A stretch of DNA of 64,000 nucleotides from Crossiella sp. S99.2 (GTDB taxonomy: Bacteria > Actinomycetota > Actinomycetes > Mycobacteriales > Pseudonocardiaceae), in contig NZ_JALMDK010000003.1 of the NCBI RefSeq assembly GCF_023094165.1, positions 620,001 to 684,000 of the forward strand. The letters run 5' to 3'. Shown here one piece after another: positions 16,213-25,252 of the stretch; positions within the stretch are counted from its first letter, which is position 1; each line of letters starts with the position of its first letter. Under the pieces are notes generated by a model. The model saw nothing but the letters and a program-made list of their open reading frames with translations. It did no database searches and was not told the DNA's origin. A program made the position numbers and the translations under genes.

Positions 16213-17694
16213 ATGGCTGCCCAGTACGACGCCGTGATCGTCGGAGCCGGCTTCGGCGGGATGGGTGCGGCGATCCAGCTCCACCGGCTCGGCCACCGCA
16301 GGCTGCTCATCCTGGAACGGGAGGACGACCTCGGCGGCACCTGGCACGTGAACCGCTATCCCGGCCTGGCCGTGGACATCCCGTCGGCCACCTACTCCTA
16401 CTCCTTCGAGCCCAACCCGCACTGGTCCCGGCTGTTCGCGCCGGGTGCGGAGCTGAAGCAGTACGCCGAGCACGTGGCGACCAAATATGAACTGCGGCCG
16501 CACATGCGCTTCGGCACGACGGTGACCGGGGCGCACTGGGTCGAGGACGAGTCGCACTGGCGGATCGGCATCGCGGGCGGGGACAGCGTCACCGCGACCT
16601 ACCTGTGCACCGCGACCGGTTTCCTCTCCCAGCCCAAGGTGCCCGACATCGAGGGCATCGAGAACTTCGGCGGCAAGGTCATCCACACCACGGCCTGGGA
16701 CGACGACTACGACCTGACCGGCAAGCGGGCGGCGATCATCGGCACCGGCGCGACCGCGGTGCAGCTGATCCCGGAGGTGGCCAAGGTGGCCGCGGACCTG
16801 ACCGTGTACCAGCGCACCCCGATCTGGGTCAGCCCGAAGCCGGACTACCGGATCCCACCGCGGTTACGCCGCCTGTTCGCCCGGATCCCCCTTGCCCAGC
16901 GGGTGGTGCGGACGGTCGGCAACGTGTTGCTGGAACTGCTGATGATCTCCGGCGTGGTGCACTACCGGCGGCTGCGGATCACCAACCGGATTGCCGAGCG
17001 GTACTGCCGGGCGCACCTGTTCCGCCAGGTCCGCGATCCGGAGCTGCGTCGCAAACTCACCCCGGACTACTCCTTCGGCTGCAAGCGGCCCACCTTCTCC
17101 AACACCTACTTCCGTGCCTTCACCCGGCCGCACGTGCACCTGGAGACCAGCCGGATCGAGCGGGTCGAGGAGCAGGCGATCGTCACCGCGGACGGCCGCC
17201 GCACCGAGATCGACGTGCTGTTGCTGGCCACCGGCTTCAACCTGTGGGACGTCAACTTCCCGGCCATCGAGATCATCGGCCGTGCTGGGAAAAACCTGGG
17301 CAAGTGGTGGCGGGAGAACCGGTTCCAGGCCTATGAGGGCGTCACCGTGCCCGGCTTTCCCAACCTGATCTCGCTGAACAGCCCGTACTCCTACAGCGGA
17401 CTGTCCTACTTCACCACCATCGAATGCCAGATGCAGCACCTCGATCGGCTGTTCCGGGCGATGCGCGCCCGCAACGCCACGGTGTTCGAGGTCAGCCAGG
17501 AGGCCAACGACCGGTTCCTGGCGCTGATGCGGGACAAGGTCGGCGATTCGGTGTTCGCGCTCGGCCAGTGCGCCACCGCGAACAGCTACTACTTCAACCA
17601 GCACGGCGAGGCCACTCTGCTCCGGCCGACCTCCACCCGCAACGCGCAACGCGAGGCAGTCCGCTTCCCGTTGAACGACTACAGCTATGCCTAG
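16213..17694 (+). CDS. Flavin-containing/Baeyer-Villiger monooxygenase
   Basis: 493-aa class B flavoprotein monooxygenase. FAD-binding GAGFGGMG is near residue 11, the BVMO fingerprint FGGKVIHTTAWD (FxGxxxHxxxWD) is near 155, and the NADPH-binding GTGATAVQ follows. Family feature YPGLAVDIPSATYSYSF is present. Start ATG 16213 has GGAGG seven bases upstream. It would insert oxygen next to a ketone (or S/N-oxygenate) using NADPH and O2. Its stop lies inside the patatin gene, so oxidation and ester hydrolysis may be linked. A BVMO, a lipase-like protein and an SDR together form a ketone-to-ester-to-acid module; this reading is inference. Confidence 0.92.
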   Translation: MAAQYDAVIVGAGFGGMGAAIQLHRLGHRRLLILEREDDLGGTWHVNRYPGLAVDIPSATYSYSFEPNPHWSRLFAPGAELKQYAEHVATKYELRPHMRFGTTVTGAHWVEDESHWRIGIAGGDSVTATYLCTATGFLSQPKVPDIEGIENFGGKVIHTTAWDDDYDLTGKRAAIIGTGATAVQLIPEVAKVAADLTVYQRTPIWVSPKPDYRIPPRLRRLFARIPLAQRVVRTVGNVLLELLMISGVVHYRRLRITNRIAERYCRAHLFRQVRDPELRRKLTPDYSFGCKRPTFSNTYFRAFTRPHVHLETSRIERVEEQAIVTADGRRTEIDVLLLATGFNLWDVNFPAIEIIGRAGKNLGKWWRENRFQAYEGVTVPGFPNLISLNSPYSYSGLSYFTTIECQMQHLDRLFRAMRARNATVFEVSQEANDRFLALMRDKVGDSVFALGQCATANSYYFNQHGEATLLRPTSTRNAQREAVRFPLNDYSYA

Positions 17695-18619
17695 GCGCGG
17701 GCTGGCCATCGGCTGCGGTGGCACGCTGGGGTTCGCCTGGACGGCGATCGCTTTGCAGTCGGTGCAACGGCAACTGGACTGGGACGCGCGGACCGCGGAG
17801 GTGTTGCTCGGCACCTCGGCGGGGGCGGAAATGGTGGCGTTGCTGGGATCCGGGCGGTCCGCGGACAGCATCGTGGCCGCGTTGGACGGGTCGGGCGAGG
17901 ATGCGGTGCTCGCCGGGCATCTGGCGCGGCATCCGGGGATGCGGCCGCCGTTGCCGGGGTGGGGCTGGCCCGCGCGTGGCCTCGTCAGCAGTGGACTGCG
18001 GGGCGAGGTGGATCTGACGGCGGGATTGGCCGGGCTGTTACCCAAGGGCCGGGGTGATGCCGGGTGGCTGCGCGAACTCGGTGACCAGCTGGCCGGTGGC
18101 TGGGTTGCCCATCCCGCCACCTGGATCGTCGCGGCCGACGCCGCCACTGGCAGCCGGACCGCGTTCGGCTCCCCCACCGCGCCGGAAACCGTGCTGGGCC
18201 AGGCAATCGCTGCGTCCTGGGCGATCCCCGGCTGGTTCCCGCCGGTCCGGATCGCGGGCCGCGAGCACGTGGACGGTGGCACGATCTCCTCGGTCTCAGC
18301 CGATCTGCTCGTCCCCCTCGAACTGGATGAGGTCGTCGTGCTGGCCCCGATGACCAGCGAACACCCGGTCCCGGCCACCGGCCTGTCCCGGCTGGAACGG
18401 TTGCTGCGCAAGCGGATGACCCGCGGCCTGGACCGCGAGGTCCGACAGCTGCGCGCGGCGGGCACCCGGGTGATCCGGGTCGAACCCGGACCGGCCGAAC
18501 TCGCCGCGATGGGCGCCAACTTCATGGACCTGCGCCGCAGACAGTCCACAGTGGACGTTTCCCGGCTGCACACACCCACCCGCGTGCGCGCGGCGATCAG
18601 CAACGGAGTCGCCGCATGA
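17687..18619 (+). CDS. Patatin-like phospholipase
   Basis: 310-aa hydrolase with the patatin Ser-Asp dyad: nucleophile Ser44 in GTSAG and Asp196 in HVDGG; the oxyanion stretch GCGGTLGFAW is at the N-terminus. No signal peptide. The ATG overlaps the BVMO stop by 8 bases and its own stop overlaps the SDR start (ATGA), so it is the middle gene of a three-gene operon. It probably cleaves an ester or phospholipid; a natural role on BVMO product esters fits the context but is not proven. Confidence 0.87.
   Translation: MPRRGLAIGCGGTLGFAWTAIALQSVQRQLDWDARTAEVLLGTSAGAEMVALLGSGRSADSIVAALDGSGEDAVLAGHLARHPGMRPPLPGWGWPARGLVSSGLRGEVDLTAGLAGLLPKGRGDAGWLRELGDQLAGGWVAHPATWIVAADAATGSRTAFGSPTAPETVLGQAIAASWAIPGWFPPVRIAGREHVDGGTISSVSADLLVPLELDEVVVLAPMTSEHPVPATGLSRLERLLRKRMTRGLDREVRQLRAAGTRVIRVEPGPAELAAMGANFMDLRRRQSTVDVSRLHTPTRVRAAISNGVAA
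18544..18556. repeat. GTCCACAGTGGAC near-palindrome (dispersed word)
   Basis: Second exact copy, in the patatin gene in frame as TCC ACA GTG GAC (S-T-V-D), again using the rare codon ACA. Confidence 0.6.
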
Positions 18620-19452
18620 CCCGCTTTCCGCCCCTCGACCTCACCGGGGCCTGTGTCGCGATCACCGGTGGCGCACAAGGGATCGGCCGGGCGACCGCAG
18701 GCGCCTTCGCCCGCCGCGGCGCCCGGGTGGCGATCGGCGACCTGGACTTCGACCTGGCCAAGGAAACCGCCGCCGAACTCGGCGGCACCGCGCACCGGCT
18801 GGACGTCGGCGATCCGGAGTCCTTCCGGGTCTTCCTGGCCGAGGCCGCTGCCGCGCACGGTGAACCGGCCGTGCTGGTCAACAATGCCGGGATCATGCCC
18901 AACGGTGGTTTCCTCGACCTGGACGAGCGCACCAACCGGTTGATGATCGAGGTCAATCTGTTCGGGGTGGTGCACGGGATGCGCCTGGTGCTGCCCGGCA
19001 TGCTGGCCAGGGGCCGTGGGCACATCGTCAACGTGGCCTCGCTGGCCGGGAAGTTCCCGGTGCCGGGCCTGGCCATGTACAACGCGAGCAAGTTCGCCGT
19101 GGTCTTGCTGAGCGCGGCCACCCGGCGCGAGTACGCCGCCCGCGGGGTCAGCATCAGCACCGTGCTGCCCTCGGCGGTGGACACCGGGCTGTCCGCGGGC
19201 CTGGACATGAAGCCCATCCCCAAGGTGCAGCCCGCGGACATCGCCAGGGCCGTGCTGGGTTCGGTGCGCTCGCGCCGGGCCGAGATCGCGGTGCCCGGCT
19301 ACGTCGGCGGGCTCGCCGCGCTGGCCGCGATCACCCCCGAACCCCTGCTCAACGCCGTCCGCAGGCTGATGCGCGATGACCGTGCGCTCCGGCCGGACAG
19401 TCCGGAGCGCCACGCCTACCGCAGCCGCCTCGACGATCAGGAGACCCGCTGA
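18616..19452 (+). CDS. Short-chain dehydrogenase/reductase
   Basis: 278-aa classical SDR. Rossmann motif TGGAQGIG at residues 17-24, NNAG at 89-92, catalytic Ser142, Tyr155 and Lys159 (YNASK). Asp42 after the second strand (GDLDFD) favours NAD over NADP. It is the last gene of the BVMO operon (ATGA overlap with patatin) and could supply the ketone for the monooxygenase by oxidising a secondary alcohol (inference). Its 3' end overlaps the convergent aldolase gene by 16 bases. Confidence 0.92.
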   Translation: MTRFPPLDLTGACVAITGGAQGIGRATAGAFARRGARVAIGDLDFDLAKETAAELGGTAHRLDVGDPESFRVFLAEAAAAHGEPAVLVNNAGIMPNGGFLDLDERTNRLMIEVNLFGVVHGMRLVLPGMLARGRGHIVNVASLAGKFPVPGLAMYNASKFAVVLLSAATRREYAARGVSISTVLPSAVDTGLSAGLDMKPIPKVQPADIARAVLGSVRSRRAEIAVPGYVGGLAALAAITPEPLLNAVRRLMRDDRALRPDSPERHAYRSRLDDQETR

Positions 19453-20462
19453 TCCCGGGCCGCCACCAGGTCCAGTGCGATATCGGCGATGAGGTCCTCC
19501 TGGCCGCCGACCAGTCTGCGGCGGCCGACCTCGACCAGGATGCTCCGGGTGTCCAGACCATGGTGGGCGGCGGCGGTTTCGGCGTGCCGCAGAAAGCTGG
19601 AGTACGCGCCCGCGTAGCCGAGGGTGAGGGTTTCCCGGTCGATCCGGACCGGGCGGTCCTGGAGTGGGCGGACCAGGTCGTCGGCGGCGTCCATCAACGC
19701 GAACAGGTCGCAGCCGTGCTGCCAGCCGGTCAGGTCGGCCACCGCGACGAAGGCTTCCAGGGGGCAGTTGCCCGCGCCCGCGCCTTGTCCGGCAAGGGAA
19801 GCGTCCACCCGGGTGGCGCCGGATTCCACCGCCACCACCGAATTCGCCACGCCCAGGCCCAGGTTGTGGTGGGCGTGGATGCCGATCTCGGTGGCCGGGT
19901 CGAGGGTGTCGCGGTAGGCGCGGACGCGGTCGCGGACGCCGTCCATGGTGAGCCGGCCGCCGGAGTCGGTGACGTAAACGCACTGCGCGCCATAGGATTC
20001 CATCAGCTTGGCCTGGCGGGCGAGTTCGGCGGGTTCGGCCAGGTGGGACATCATCAGGAAGCCCGCGGTGTCCATGCCCAGCTCGCGCGCGGCGGCCAGG
20101 TGCTGGGCGGCCACATCGGCCTCGGTGCAGTGGGTGGCCACCCGGACCGCGCGGATGCCGAGCGCGTGCGCCTGTTTGAGGTCGCGCACGGTGCCGATGC
20201 CGGGCAGCAACAGCGTGGTCGGCACGGCGTGCTGGACCACGCCGGTGACCGCCTCGATCCATTCCCAGTCGGTGTGCGCGCCAATGCCGTAGTTGATGCT
20301 GGACCCGGCCAGGCCGTCGCCGTGCGCGACCTCGATGGCGGTCACGCCCGCCGCGTCCAGGCGCTGAGCGATGGTGCGGACCTGCTCGACGGTGTAGCGG
20401 TGCCGGACGGCGTGCATGCCGTCCCGCAGCGTGACATCGGTGAGATAGAGCGGCGTGCTCAT
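19437..20462 (-). CDS. dmpG: 4-hydroxy-2-oxovalerate aldolase
   Basis: 341-aa class II pyruvate aldolase that splits 4-hydroxy-2-oxovalerate into pyruvate and acetaldehyde. Motifs: [11 protein letters not shown] at the N-terminus (metal Asp and base His), [13 protein letters not shown], the metal pair HAHHNLGLG near 200, and a C-terminal communication domain. The ATG overlaps the acetaldehyde dehydrogenase stop (ATGA), as expected for DmpFG partners, which channel acetaldehyde through a shared tunnel. It is the last step and last gene of the minus-strand meta-cleavage operon. Confidence 0.95.
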   Translation of the reverse strand: MSTPLYLTDVTLRDGMHAVRHRYTVEQVRTIAQRLDAAGVTAIEVAHGDGLAGSSINYGIGAHTDWEWIEAVTGVVQHAVPTTLLLPGIGTVRDLKQAHALGIRAVRVATHCTEADVAAQHLAAARELGMDTAGFLMMSHLAEPAELARQAKLMESYGAQCVYVTDSGGRLTMDGVRDRVRAYRDTLDPATEIGIHAHHNLGLGVANSVVAVESGATRVDASLAGQGAGAGNCPLEAFVAVADLTGWQHGCDLFALMDAADDLVRPLQDRPVRIDRETLTLGYAGAYSSFLRHAETAAAHHGLDTRSILVEVGRRRLVGGQEDLIADIALDLVAARDQRVS

Positions 20463-21391
20463 GCGGACACCTCCTGCGTGCGGGTGCTGGCGATCCGTTC
20501 CGCGGTGCGCAGGGCAGCGGAGGTCATGATGTCCAGGTTTCCGGCGTAGGCGGGCAGGTAGTGCGCGGCGCCCTCGACTTCGAGGTAGACCGAGACCCGC
20601 ACCAGTTCGCCTGCTGGGCCAAGGGCGCGCAGTGGGTCGTCGGCGGCCACGGTGGCGAACTGCACCCGCTGCTTGAGGCGGTAGCCGGGCACGTACTGCC
20701 GCACGTTGTCCACCATGTGCTCGACCGAGGCTGCCACCGCCGCGGTGTCGCAGGCGGAGACCAGGCAGTACACCGTGTCGCGCATGATCATGGGTGGTTC
20801 GGCGGGGTTGAGCACGATGATCGCCCTGGCCCTGGCCGCCCCGCCGACCTGTTCCAGGGCGCCGGCGGTGGTTTGTGTGAACTCGTCGATGTTGGCGCGG
20901 GTGCCGGGGCCGGCCGAGCGGGAGGCGATCGAGGCGACGATCTCGGCGTAGTGCACCGGGGTCACCGCGGACACCGCGGACACGATCGGGATGGTGGCCT
21001 GGCCGCCGCAGGTGACCATGTTGACGTTGCGCGCTCCGCCGGCCGCCTCCGGGTTGACGGCCGGGACGACGTAGGGGCCAATGGCGGCCGGGGTCAGGTC
21101 GATCAGGGTGCGGCCGAGTCCGCGCAGCACCTCGTCGTGGTGGCGGTGCGCGCCGGCGGAGGTGGCGTCGAAGACCAGGTCGATGCCGGCGAACTCGTCC
21201 AGGGCCACCAGTCCGTCGATGCCGCCCGCGGTGGTGGCGATCTTGAGCCTGCGCGCCCTGGCCAGTCCGTCGGAGTCCGGGTCGATCCCGGCCAGCGCGG
21301 TGATCTCCAGGTCGCCGGAAAGCCGGCGGATTTTCATCATCAGGTCGGTGCCGATGTTGCCGGAGCCGATGATGGCTGTTTTCGTGGTCAT
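20459..21391 (-). CDS. dmpF: Acetaldehyde dehydrogenase (acylating)
   Basis: 310-aa NAD- and CoA-dependent enzyme turning acetaldehyde into acetyl-CoA. Seen: Rossmann motif [11 protein letters not shown] at the N-terminus, catalytic Cys128 in [12 protein letters not shown], and [22 protein letters not shown] downstream, all standard for MhpF/DmpF/HsaG. Length is typical. It overlaps by four bases both the hydratase upstream and the aldolase downstream. It forms a complex with the aldolase and completes the pathway to central metabolism. Confidence 0.95.
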   Translation of the reverse strand: MTTKTAIIGSGNIGTDLMMKIRRLSGDLEITALAGIDPDSDGLARARRLKIATTAGGIDGLVALDEFAGIDLVFDATSAGAHRHHDEVLRGLGRTLIDLTPAAIGPYVVPAVNPEAAGGARNVNMVTCGGQATIPIVSAVSAVTPVHYAEIVASIASRSAGPGTRANIDEFTQTTAGALEQVGGAARARAIIVLNPAEPPMIMRDTVYCLVSACDTAAVAASVEHMVDNVRQYVPGYRLKQRVQFATVAADDPLRALGPAGELVRVSVYLEVEGAAHYLPAYAGNLDIMTSAALRTAERIASTRTQEVSA

Positions 21392-22185
21392 GCCTGATCT
21401 CCTTCCGACTGTCCAAAGTAGACACTCACGCCGCCGAGGCCGGTGATCTCGGCGGCGAAGTGGTCGCCGGGGACCGCGTTGACCACCGGGCCCAGTGCGC
21501 CGGTCAGCACCACATCGCCCGCGCGCACCGGGTCGCCGAGCGCGGCCAGGGTGTTGGCCAGCCAGGCCGCGGCAAGCAGCGGGTCGTCCAGGCAGTTGGC
21601 GCCGATGCCGGTGGAGGCCTCCTTGCCGTTGCGGCGCATGGACATCAGCACCGTGCGCAGGTCCAGCTCACCCAGCGGGACGGGGGTGCCGAGCACGTAG
21701 AGCCCGGCGGAGGCGTTGTCCGCCACGGTGTCCACGAAGCTGATGTCCCAGCCCGCGATCCGGCTGTCCACGATCTCCAGCGCGGGCAGCACGTACCGCA
21801 CGGCCCGGCGGATGTCCTCCGGCCGGTACTCGGTGCCGGGCAGATCCTGGTCCAGGATCAGCGCGACTTCCGCCTCCACCTTGGGCTGCAACAGCCTGCC
21901 GGGTGCGACCACACCGCGGTCGGCGACCTCGGTGTCGGCGAAGAGCGCACCGAAGTCGGGCTGGTCCACGCCGAGCTGGCGTTGCACGGCCGGGTTGGTG
22001 AGGCCGATCTTGCGGCCGGTGATCCGCCGTCCAGCGGTGACCGCGGCGGCCACGTTGGTGCGCTGCACAGCGTAGGCGGCGGTCACGTCGCCGTCGGCGA
22101 ACAGCGAGCGCACGGGCGGGCAGGCGATGCCGGTGCGGGCGGCCTCGGCCAGTGCGTCGGCGGCCTTGACGATATCGGCGTTCAT
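21388..22185 (-). CDS. 2-hydroxypenta-2,4-dienoate (2-oxopent-4-enoate) hydratase
   Basis: 265-aa member of the fumarylacetoacetase-like hydratase/decarboxylase family. [23 protein letters not shown] and the metal-binding VEAEVALIL and LEIVDSRI stretches are visible. It adds water to 2-hydroxypentadienoate to give 4-hydroxy-2-oxovalerate, the substrate of the next two gene products. Its placement directly before the dehydrogenase/aldolase pair (ATGA overlap) identifies it as the hydratase, while the paralogue at 24464-25252 next to the tautomerase is more likely the decarboxylase. Confidence 0.9.
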   Translation of the reverse strand: MNADIVKAADALAEAARTGIACPPVRSLFADGDVTAAYAVQRTNVAAAVTAGRRITGRKIGLTNPAVQRQLGVDQPDFGALFADTEVADRGVVAPGRLLQPKVEAEVALILDQDLPGTEYRPEDIRRAVRYVLPALEIVDSRIAGWDISFVDTVADNASAGLYVLGTPVPLGELDLRTVLMSMRRNGKEASTGIGANCLDDPLLAAAWLANTLAALGDPVRAGDVVLTGALGPVVNAVPGDHFAAEITGLGGVSVYFGQSEGDQA

Positions 22186-22225
22186 GGGTGCCTCCTGGGG
22201 ATGTGGGCCCAGGCGACTGCCGGGC

Positions 22226-22798
22226 CTAGGCCTCGTCGAGCAAGCGCAGCCCTTCCCGGGCCCAGGCGATCCTGGTCTCGGCCACGGCCGCCTGGCCGGC
22301 GAAGACGTGTGCCTTCAACCGGGCCATCCGGTCGTGCTCGCCGGGTGGGCGGTGGCTGAGGCGTTCCTTGAGCAGTTCGGTGTCCTTGGCCAGCAGCCGG
22401 GCGCTGTGCGCGGTCGCGTGCTCGGCCGCCGCCTCTTGCTCGGCGATGAACTCGGTCAGCACCCGCTTGGCCGCTTCCGGTTCCACCAGGTCGAAGTAGA
22501 GCGCCTGCACGTCCAGGGCGTCCCTGGAGGGCGGGCTGGGGTGCGCGGTGCCGATCCACTGCCGCAGTTCGGCCAGCCCCTGCTCGGTGATCGAGTACAC
22601 CGTGCGGACCCGGCCGCCGGTCTTCAGCTGCTCGCCGGTGATCAGGCCACCGGCCTCCATGGTCTTGAGCGCCGGGTAGATCTGGCTCTGCGGGGCCGAC
22701 CAGACCCATCGGGTGCTGGCGCTGAAGAGCTGGGTGAGTTCGTAGCCGCTCATCGGCCTGGCCTCGAGCACTCCCAGCAGAACGTGCTGAATCGACAT
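22226..22798 (-). CDS. PadR-family transcriptional regulator
   Basis: 190-aa PadR-like regulator: an N-terminal winged helix (SIQHVLLGVLEARPMSGYELTQLF, then QSQIYPALKTMEAGGLI) and a helical C-terminal dimerisation domain (Vir_C type). It sits inside the catabolic operon, 18 bases after the semialdehyde dehydrogenase. PadR proteins typically repress phenolic-acid catabolism and are released by the aromatic substrate. Its start codon overlaps ACATGTATC, which recurs in the promoter ahead of the first operon gene, so autoregulation and operon control are likely. Confidence 0.92.
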   Translation of the reverse strand: MSIQHVLLGVLEARPMSGYELTQLFSASTRWVWSAPQSQIYPALKTMEAGGLITGEQLKTGGRVRTVYSITEQGLAELRQWIGTAHPSPPSRDALDVQALYFDLVEPEAAKRVLTEFIAEQEAAAEHATAHSARLLAKDTELLKERLSHRPPGEHDRMARLKAHVFAGQAAVAETRIAWAREGLRLLDEA

Positions 22799-22805
22799 GT
22801 ATCGA
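22792..22805. promoter_or_regulatory. Candidate PadR site at the padR start
   Basis: TCGACATGTATCGA spans the padR ATG and its leader. Its core ACATGTATC (22795-22803) is repeated exactly at 28146-28154 before the operon's first gene. Shared location logic suggests PadR binding; no footprint is available. Confidence 0.4.
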
Positions 22806-22816
22806 CCTTAGTATCC

Positions 22817-24250
22817 TCATCGGTCGATCCGCATGGTCACGGTCCGGGCCTCGGTGAAGAACTCGCGGCTGAACAGCCCGCCCTCGCGGCCGAGGCCGGA
22901 GTCACCCATGCCGCCGAAGGGCGCGCGCAGGTCGCGGACGAAGAAGCAGTTGACCCACACGTTGCCGCTGCGCAGGCTGCCCGCGACCCGGTGCGCGCGG
23001 TGCAGGTTGTCGGTGAAGACCATGGCGGACAGGCCATACCGGCTGTCGTTGGCCAGCGCGACCGCTTCCTCCTCGGTGTCGAACGGGGTGAGCGTGACCA
23101 CCGGCCCGAACACCTCCTCGCGCAGCACGCGGGCCTCCCGCGGCGGGTCGAGCACGATGCTGGGGCGGACGAACCAGCCTGGCGCGCCGCCACCGCCGAG
23201 CACCTTGGCGCCGCCGGTGGCCGCCGGGTCGAGGTAGCCGGTGACCTTGCGGTAGTGCTCCTCGCTGGCCAGCGGGCCGAGCCGGGTGGCCGGGTCCTTC
23301 GGGTCGCCGAGGGTCATGGCCGCGGCGGCGTCGGCGAAGCGGGCGGTGAACTCCTCGTACACCCCGCGCTGCACGTACAGCCGGGATCCGGCCAGGCAGA
23401 CCTGACCGGAGTTGCCGAAGGCGGCCTCGATCGCCCAGGTCACCGCGTTGTCCAGGTCGGCGTCGTCGAAGATCAGGTTGCAGCCCTTGCCGCCCAGCTC
23501 GAAGCTGACCGGGGTGAGGTTGGCCGCGGCGGCTCTGGCGATGGCCCGGCCGGTGCCGGACTCGCCGGTGAAGGTGATCCGGTCCACCGCCGGGTTGACG
23601 GTGAGCGCCTCGCCCGCGGAGTCGGGGCCGAAGCCGTGCACCACGTTGAGCACCCCGGGCGGCAGACCGGCCTCCAGGGCCAGTTTGGCAAGCAGGTACG
23701 CCGAATGCGGGGTGTCCTCGGCCGGTTTGAGCACCACGGTGTTGCCCCAGGCCAGCGCGGGGGCGACCTTCCAGGTTTCCAGCATCAGCGGGAAGTTCCA
23801 CGGCGCGATCGCGGCCACCACTCCGGCGGGGGCGTGTTCGCTGTAGACGTGGTGGCCGGTGGGCGAGGGCAGGTGCTGGGATTCGGCCAGCCGGGCGTGG
23901 TCGGCGAAGAAGCGGAAGTTGTGCGCCGAGCGCGGCACGTCCTTGCCGATGGCCGCGGTGAGTGGTTTGCCCATGTCCTGGGTGTCGGCCAGGGCCAATT
24001 CGGCCCCGTTCTCCTCCATCAGGTCGGCGAGCCGGTGCAGCAGTTTGCCACGCTGTTCGAAGGACAGCCGTGGCCAAGGCCCGTCGTCGAAGGCGCGGCG
24101 GGCCGCGTCCACCGCGAGGTCGGCCTCGCGGGCGCCGCCGAGGGCGACGGTGGCGTAGCTTTCCCTGGTGTAGGGGTCGATGTCGTGGAACACCGCGCCG
24201 TCGGCCGAGTCGACCTCGGCGCCGTCGATCACATGCTTGATCTCGGTCAT
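22817..24250 (-). CDS. 2-hydroxymuconic semialdehyde dehydrogenase-type ALDH
   Basis: 477-aa NAD-dependent aldehyde dehydrogenase. Catalytic Cys285 (GNSGQVCLAGSR), general base Glu251 (SFELGGKG), IAPWNFPLMLETWKVAPALA and the C-terminal APFGGMGDSGLGREGG are complete. In the meta pathway it oxidises the ring-cleavage semialdehyde to the 2-hydroxymuconate-type diacid, the substrate for the tautomerase encoded just upstream (ATGA overlap). Family: DmpC/HpaE. The start ATG 24250 has AGGAG close by. Confidence 0.92.
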   Translation of the reverse strand: MTEIKHVIDGAEVDSADGAVFHDIDPYTRESYATVALGGAREADLAVDAARRAFDDGPWPRLSFEQRGKLLHRLADLMEENGAELALADTQDMGKPLTAAIGKDVPRSAHNFRFFADHARLAESQHLPSPTGHHVYSEHAPAGVVAAIAPWNFPLMLETWKVAPALAWGNTVVLKPAEDTPHSAYLLAKLALEAGLPPGVLNVVHGFGPDSAGEALTVNPAVDRITFTGESGTGRAIARAAAANLTPVSFELGGKGCNLIFDDADLDNAVTWAIEAAFGNSGQVCLAGSRLYVQRGVYEEFTARFADAAAAMTLGDPKDPATRLGPLASEEHYRKVTGYLDPAATGGAKVLGGGGAPGWFVRPSIVLDPPREARVLREEVFGPVVTLTPFDTEEEAVALANDSRYGLSAMVFTDNLHRAHRVAGSLRSGNVWVNCFFVRDLRAPFGGMGDSGLGREGGLFSREFFTEARTVTMRIDR

Positions 24251-24462
24251 CGCTCCTGCTCCCGTTCGGTGTGGGTGGTCTTCTCGGCCAGGGTCTGTCC
24301 GCCCGCGCTCCACAGCCGGGGCGGGATCTCGTTGAGCAGCACCCGGATCTGTTCGTCCCGGACGCCGAGGCTGTCCCGGATCGCGGCGTGCACGGCGTGC
24401 AGGCAGGCGCGCAGGGTGTCCGGGTCGCGGCCCTCGGCGAGGTCGATGCGCACGATCGGCAT
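24247..24462 (-). CDS. 4-oxalocrotonate tautomerase family protein
   Basis: 71 aa, starting MPIVRIDLAEGRD. After Met removal Pro1 is the catalytic base of the tautomerase superfamily, and Arg/helix features (LHAVHAAIRDSLGV, then IRVLLNEIP) match 4-OT. It interconverts enol and keto forms of the oxalocrotonate intermediate. It sits between the decarboxylase gene (1-base gap) and the dehydrogenase gene (ATGA overlap), the classical order of the 4-oxalocrotonate branch. It has a short hydrophilic C-terminal tail (EKTTHTEREQER). Confidence 0.9.
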   Translation of the reverse strand: MPIVRIDLAEGRDPDTLRACLHAVHAAIRDSLGVRDEQIRVLLNEIPPRLWSAGGQTLAEKTTHTEREQER

Positions 24463-24463
24463 C

Positions 24464-25252
24464 TCAGCCCCCCACCGTGATCCGGCCCAGGCCGGTGAAC
24501 TCGGTGGTGACGTAGCCGCCCGGCGGCAGCGGCACCGCGTCGGTGACGCCGCCGGTGAGCACCAGCCAGCCGGCCTCGATCCGGTGGCCGCGGCGGGCGA
24601 GGGTGTTGGCGGCCAGGGCGAGGGCCTCGGCCGGGTGGCCCTGTACGGCGGCGCCGGTGGCGGTGTGCACCACCGTGCCGCCGGATTCCACCACACAGCC
24701 CTCCAGGGCGAGGTTGAGTTCGCCGGGGTCGCGGCCCAGCGCGCCGGTGACGAAGGCGCCCGAGGAAGCGTTGTCCGCCACCACATCCGGCAGGGTGAAG
24801 CGGAAGTCCCGGTACCGGCTGTCGATGATCTCGATCCCGGCGAAGACCTGGTCCACCGCGCAGATCGCGGTCGCGGCGGACACCCCGGGCCCGGTGAGCG
24901 AGCGGCCCATGACGAAGGCGATCTCCGGTTCGGCTCGTGGGTGGATCAGCCGTTCCCGGGGCACTGGTGCGCCCGCGGGCAGGATCATGGCGTCGGTGAG
25001 CCAGGCGACCAGCGGTGAGTCCACGTTCATCCGCTGCTGCTTGGCCCGTGAGGTCAGGCCCAGCTTGACCCCGATCAGGGTCTCGCCGCGGGCCAGTCGC
25101 AGTCGCAGCGTCTCGTCCTGGATCGCGTAGGCGGTGTCGAGATCGAGTTCGGGCCAGCTGTCGCTCAGCGGTGCGCCGTCGGTGCGGGTGTCCTCGCGGC
25201 GGAGCAGCTCCTCGGCTGCGTGTTCGACGGTCCACGATGCGGTGGCGGTCAC
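24464..25252 (-). CDS. 4-oxalocrotonate decarboxylase-type protein
   Basis: 262-aa paralogue of the hydratase, with GVKLGLTSRAKQQRMNVDSPLVAWLTD and metal-binding AEPEIAFVMG and IEIIDSRYRDFRF. In meta-cleavage operons the member adjacent to the tautomerase is the Mg-dependent 4-oxalocrotonate decarboxylase (DmpH), which acts in complex with the hydratase; that assignment rests on context. The GTG start at 25252 overlaps the MFS stop by four bases. If the decarboxylase call is wrong, it would be a second hydratase. Confidence 0.85.
   Translation of the reverse strand: MTATASWTVEHAAEELLRREDTRTDGAPLSDSWPELDLDTAYAIQDETLRLRLARGETLIGVKLGLTSRAKQQRMNVDSPLVAWLTDAMILPAGAPVPRERLIHPRAEPEIAFVMGRSLTGPGVSAATAICAVDQVFAGIEIIDSRYRDFRFTLPDVVADNASSGAFVTGALGRDPGELNLALEGCVVESGGTVVHTATGAAVQGHPAEALALAANTLARRGHRIEAGWLVLTGGVTDAVPLPPGGYVTTEFTGLGRITVGG

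Noticed and set aside
16864..20262. An 1132-codon minus-strand frame antisense to the BVMO, patatin and SDR genes
   Set aside because: Shadow of high-GC coding; low-complexity Arg/Pro-rich translation without domains, while the plus strand has complete enzymes.
22127..25018. A 963-codon plus-strand frame across the catabolic operon
   Set aside because: Antisense shadow; the minus strand carries PadR, dehydrogenase, tautomerase and decarboxylase with all motifs.
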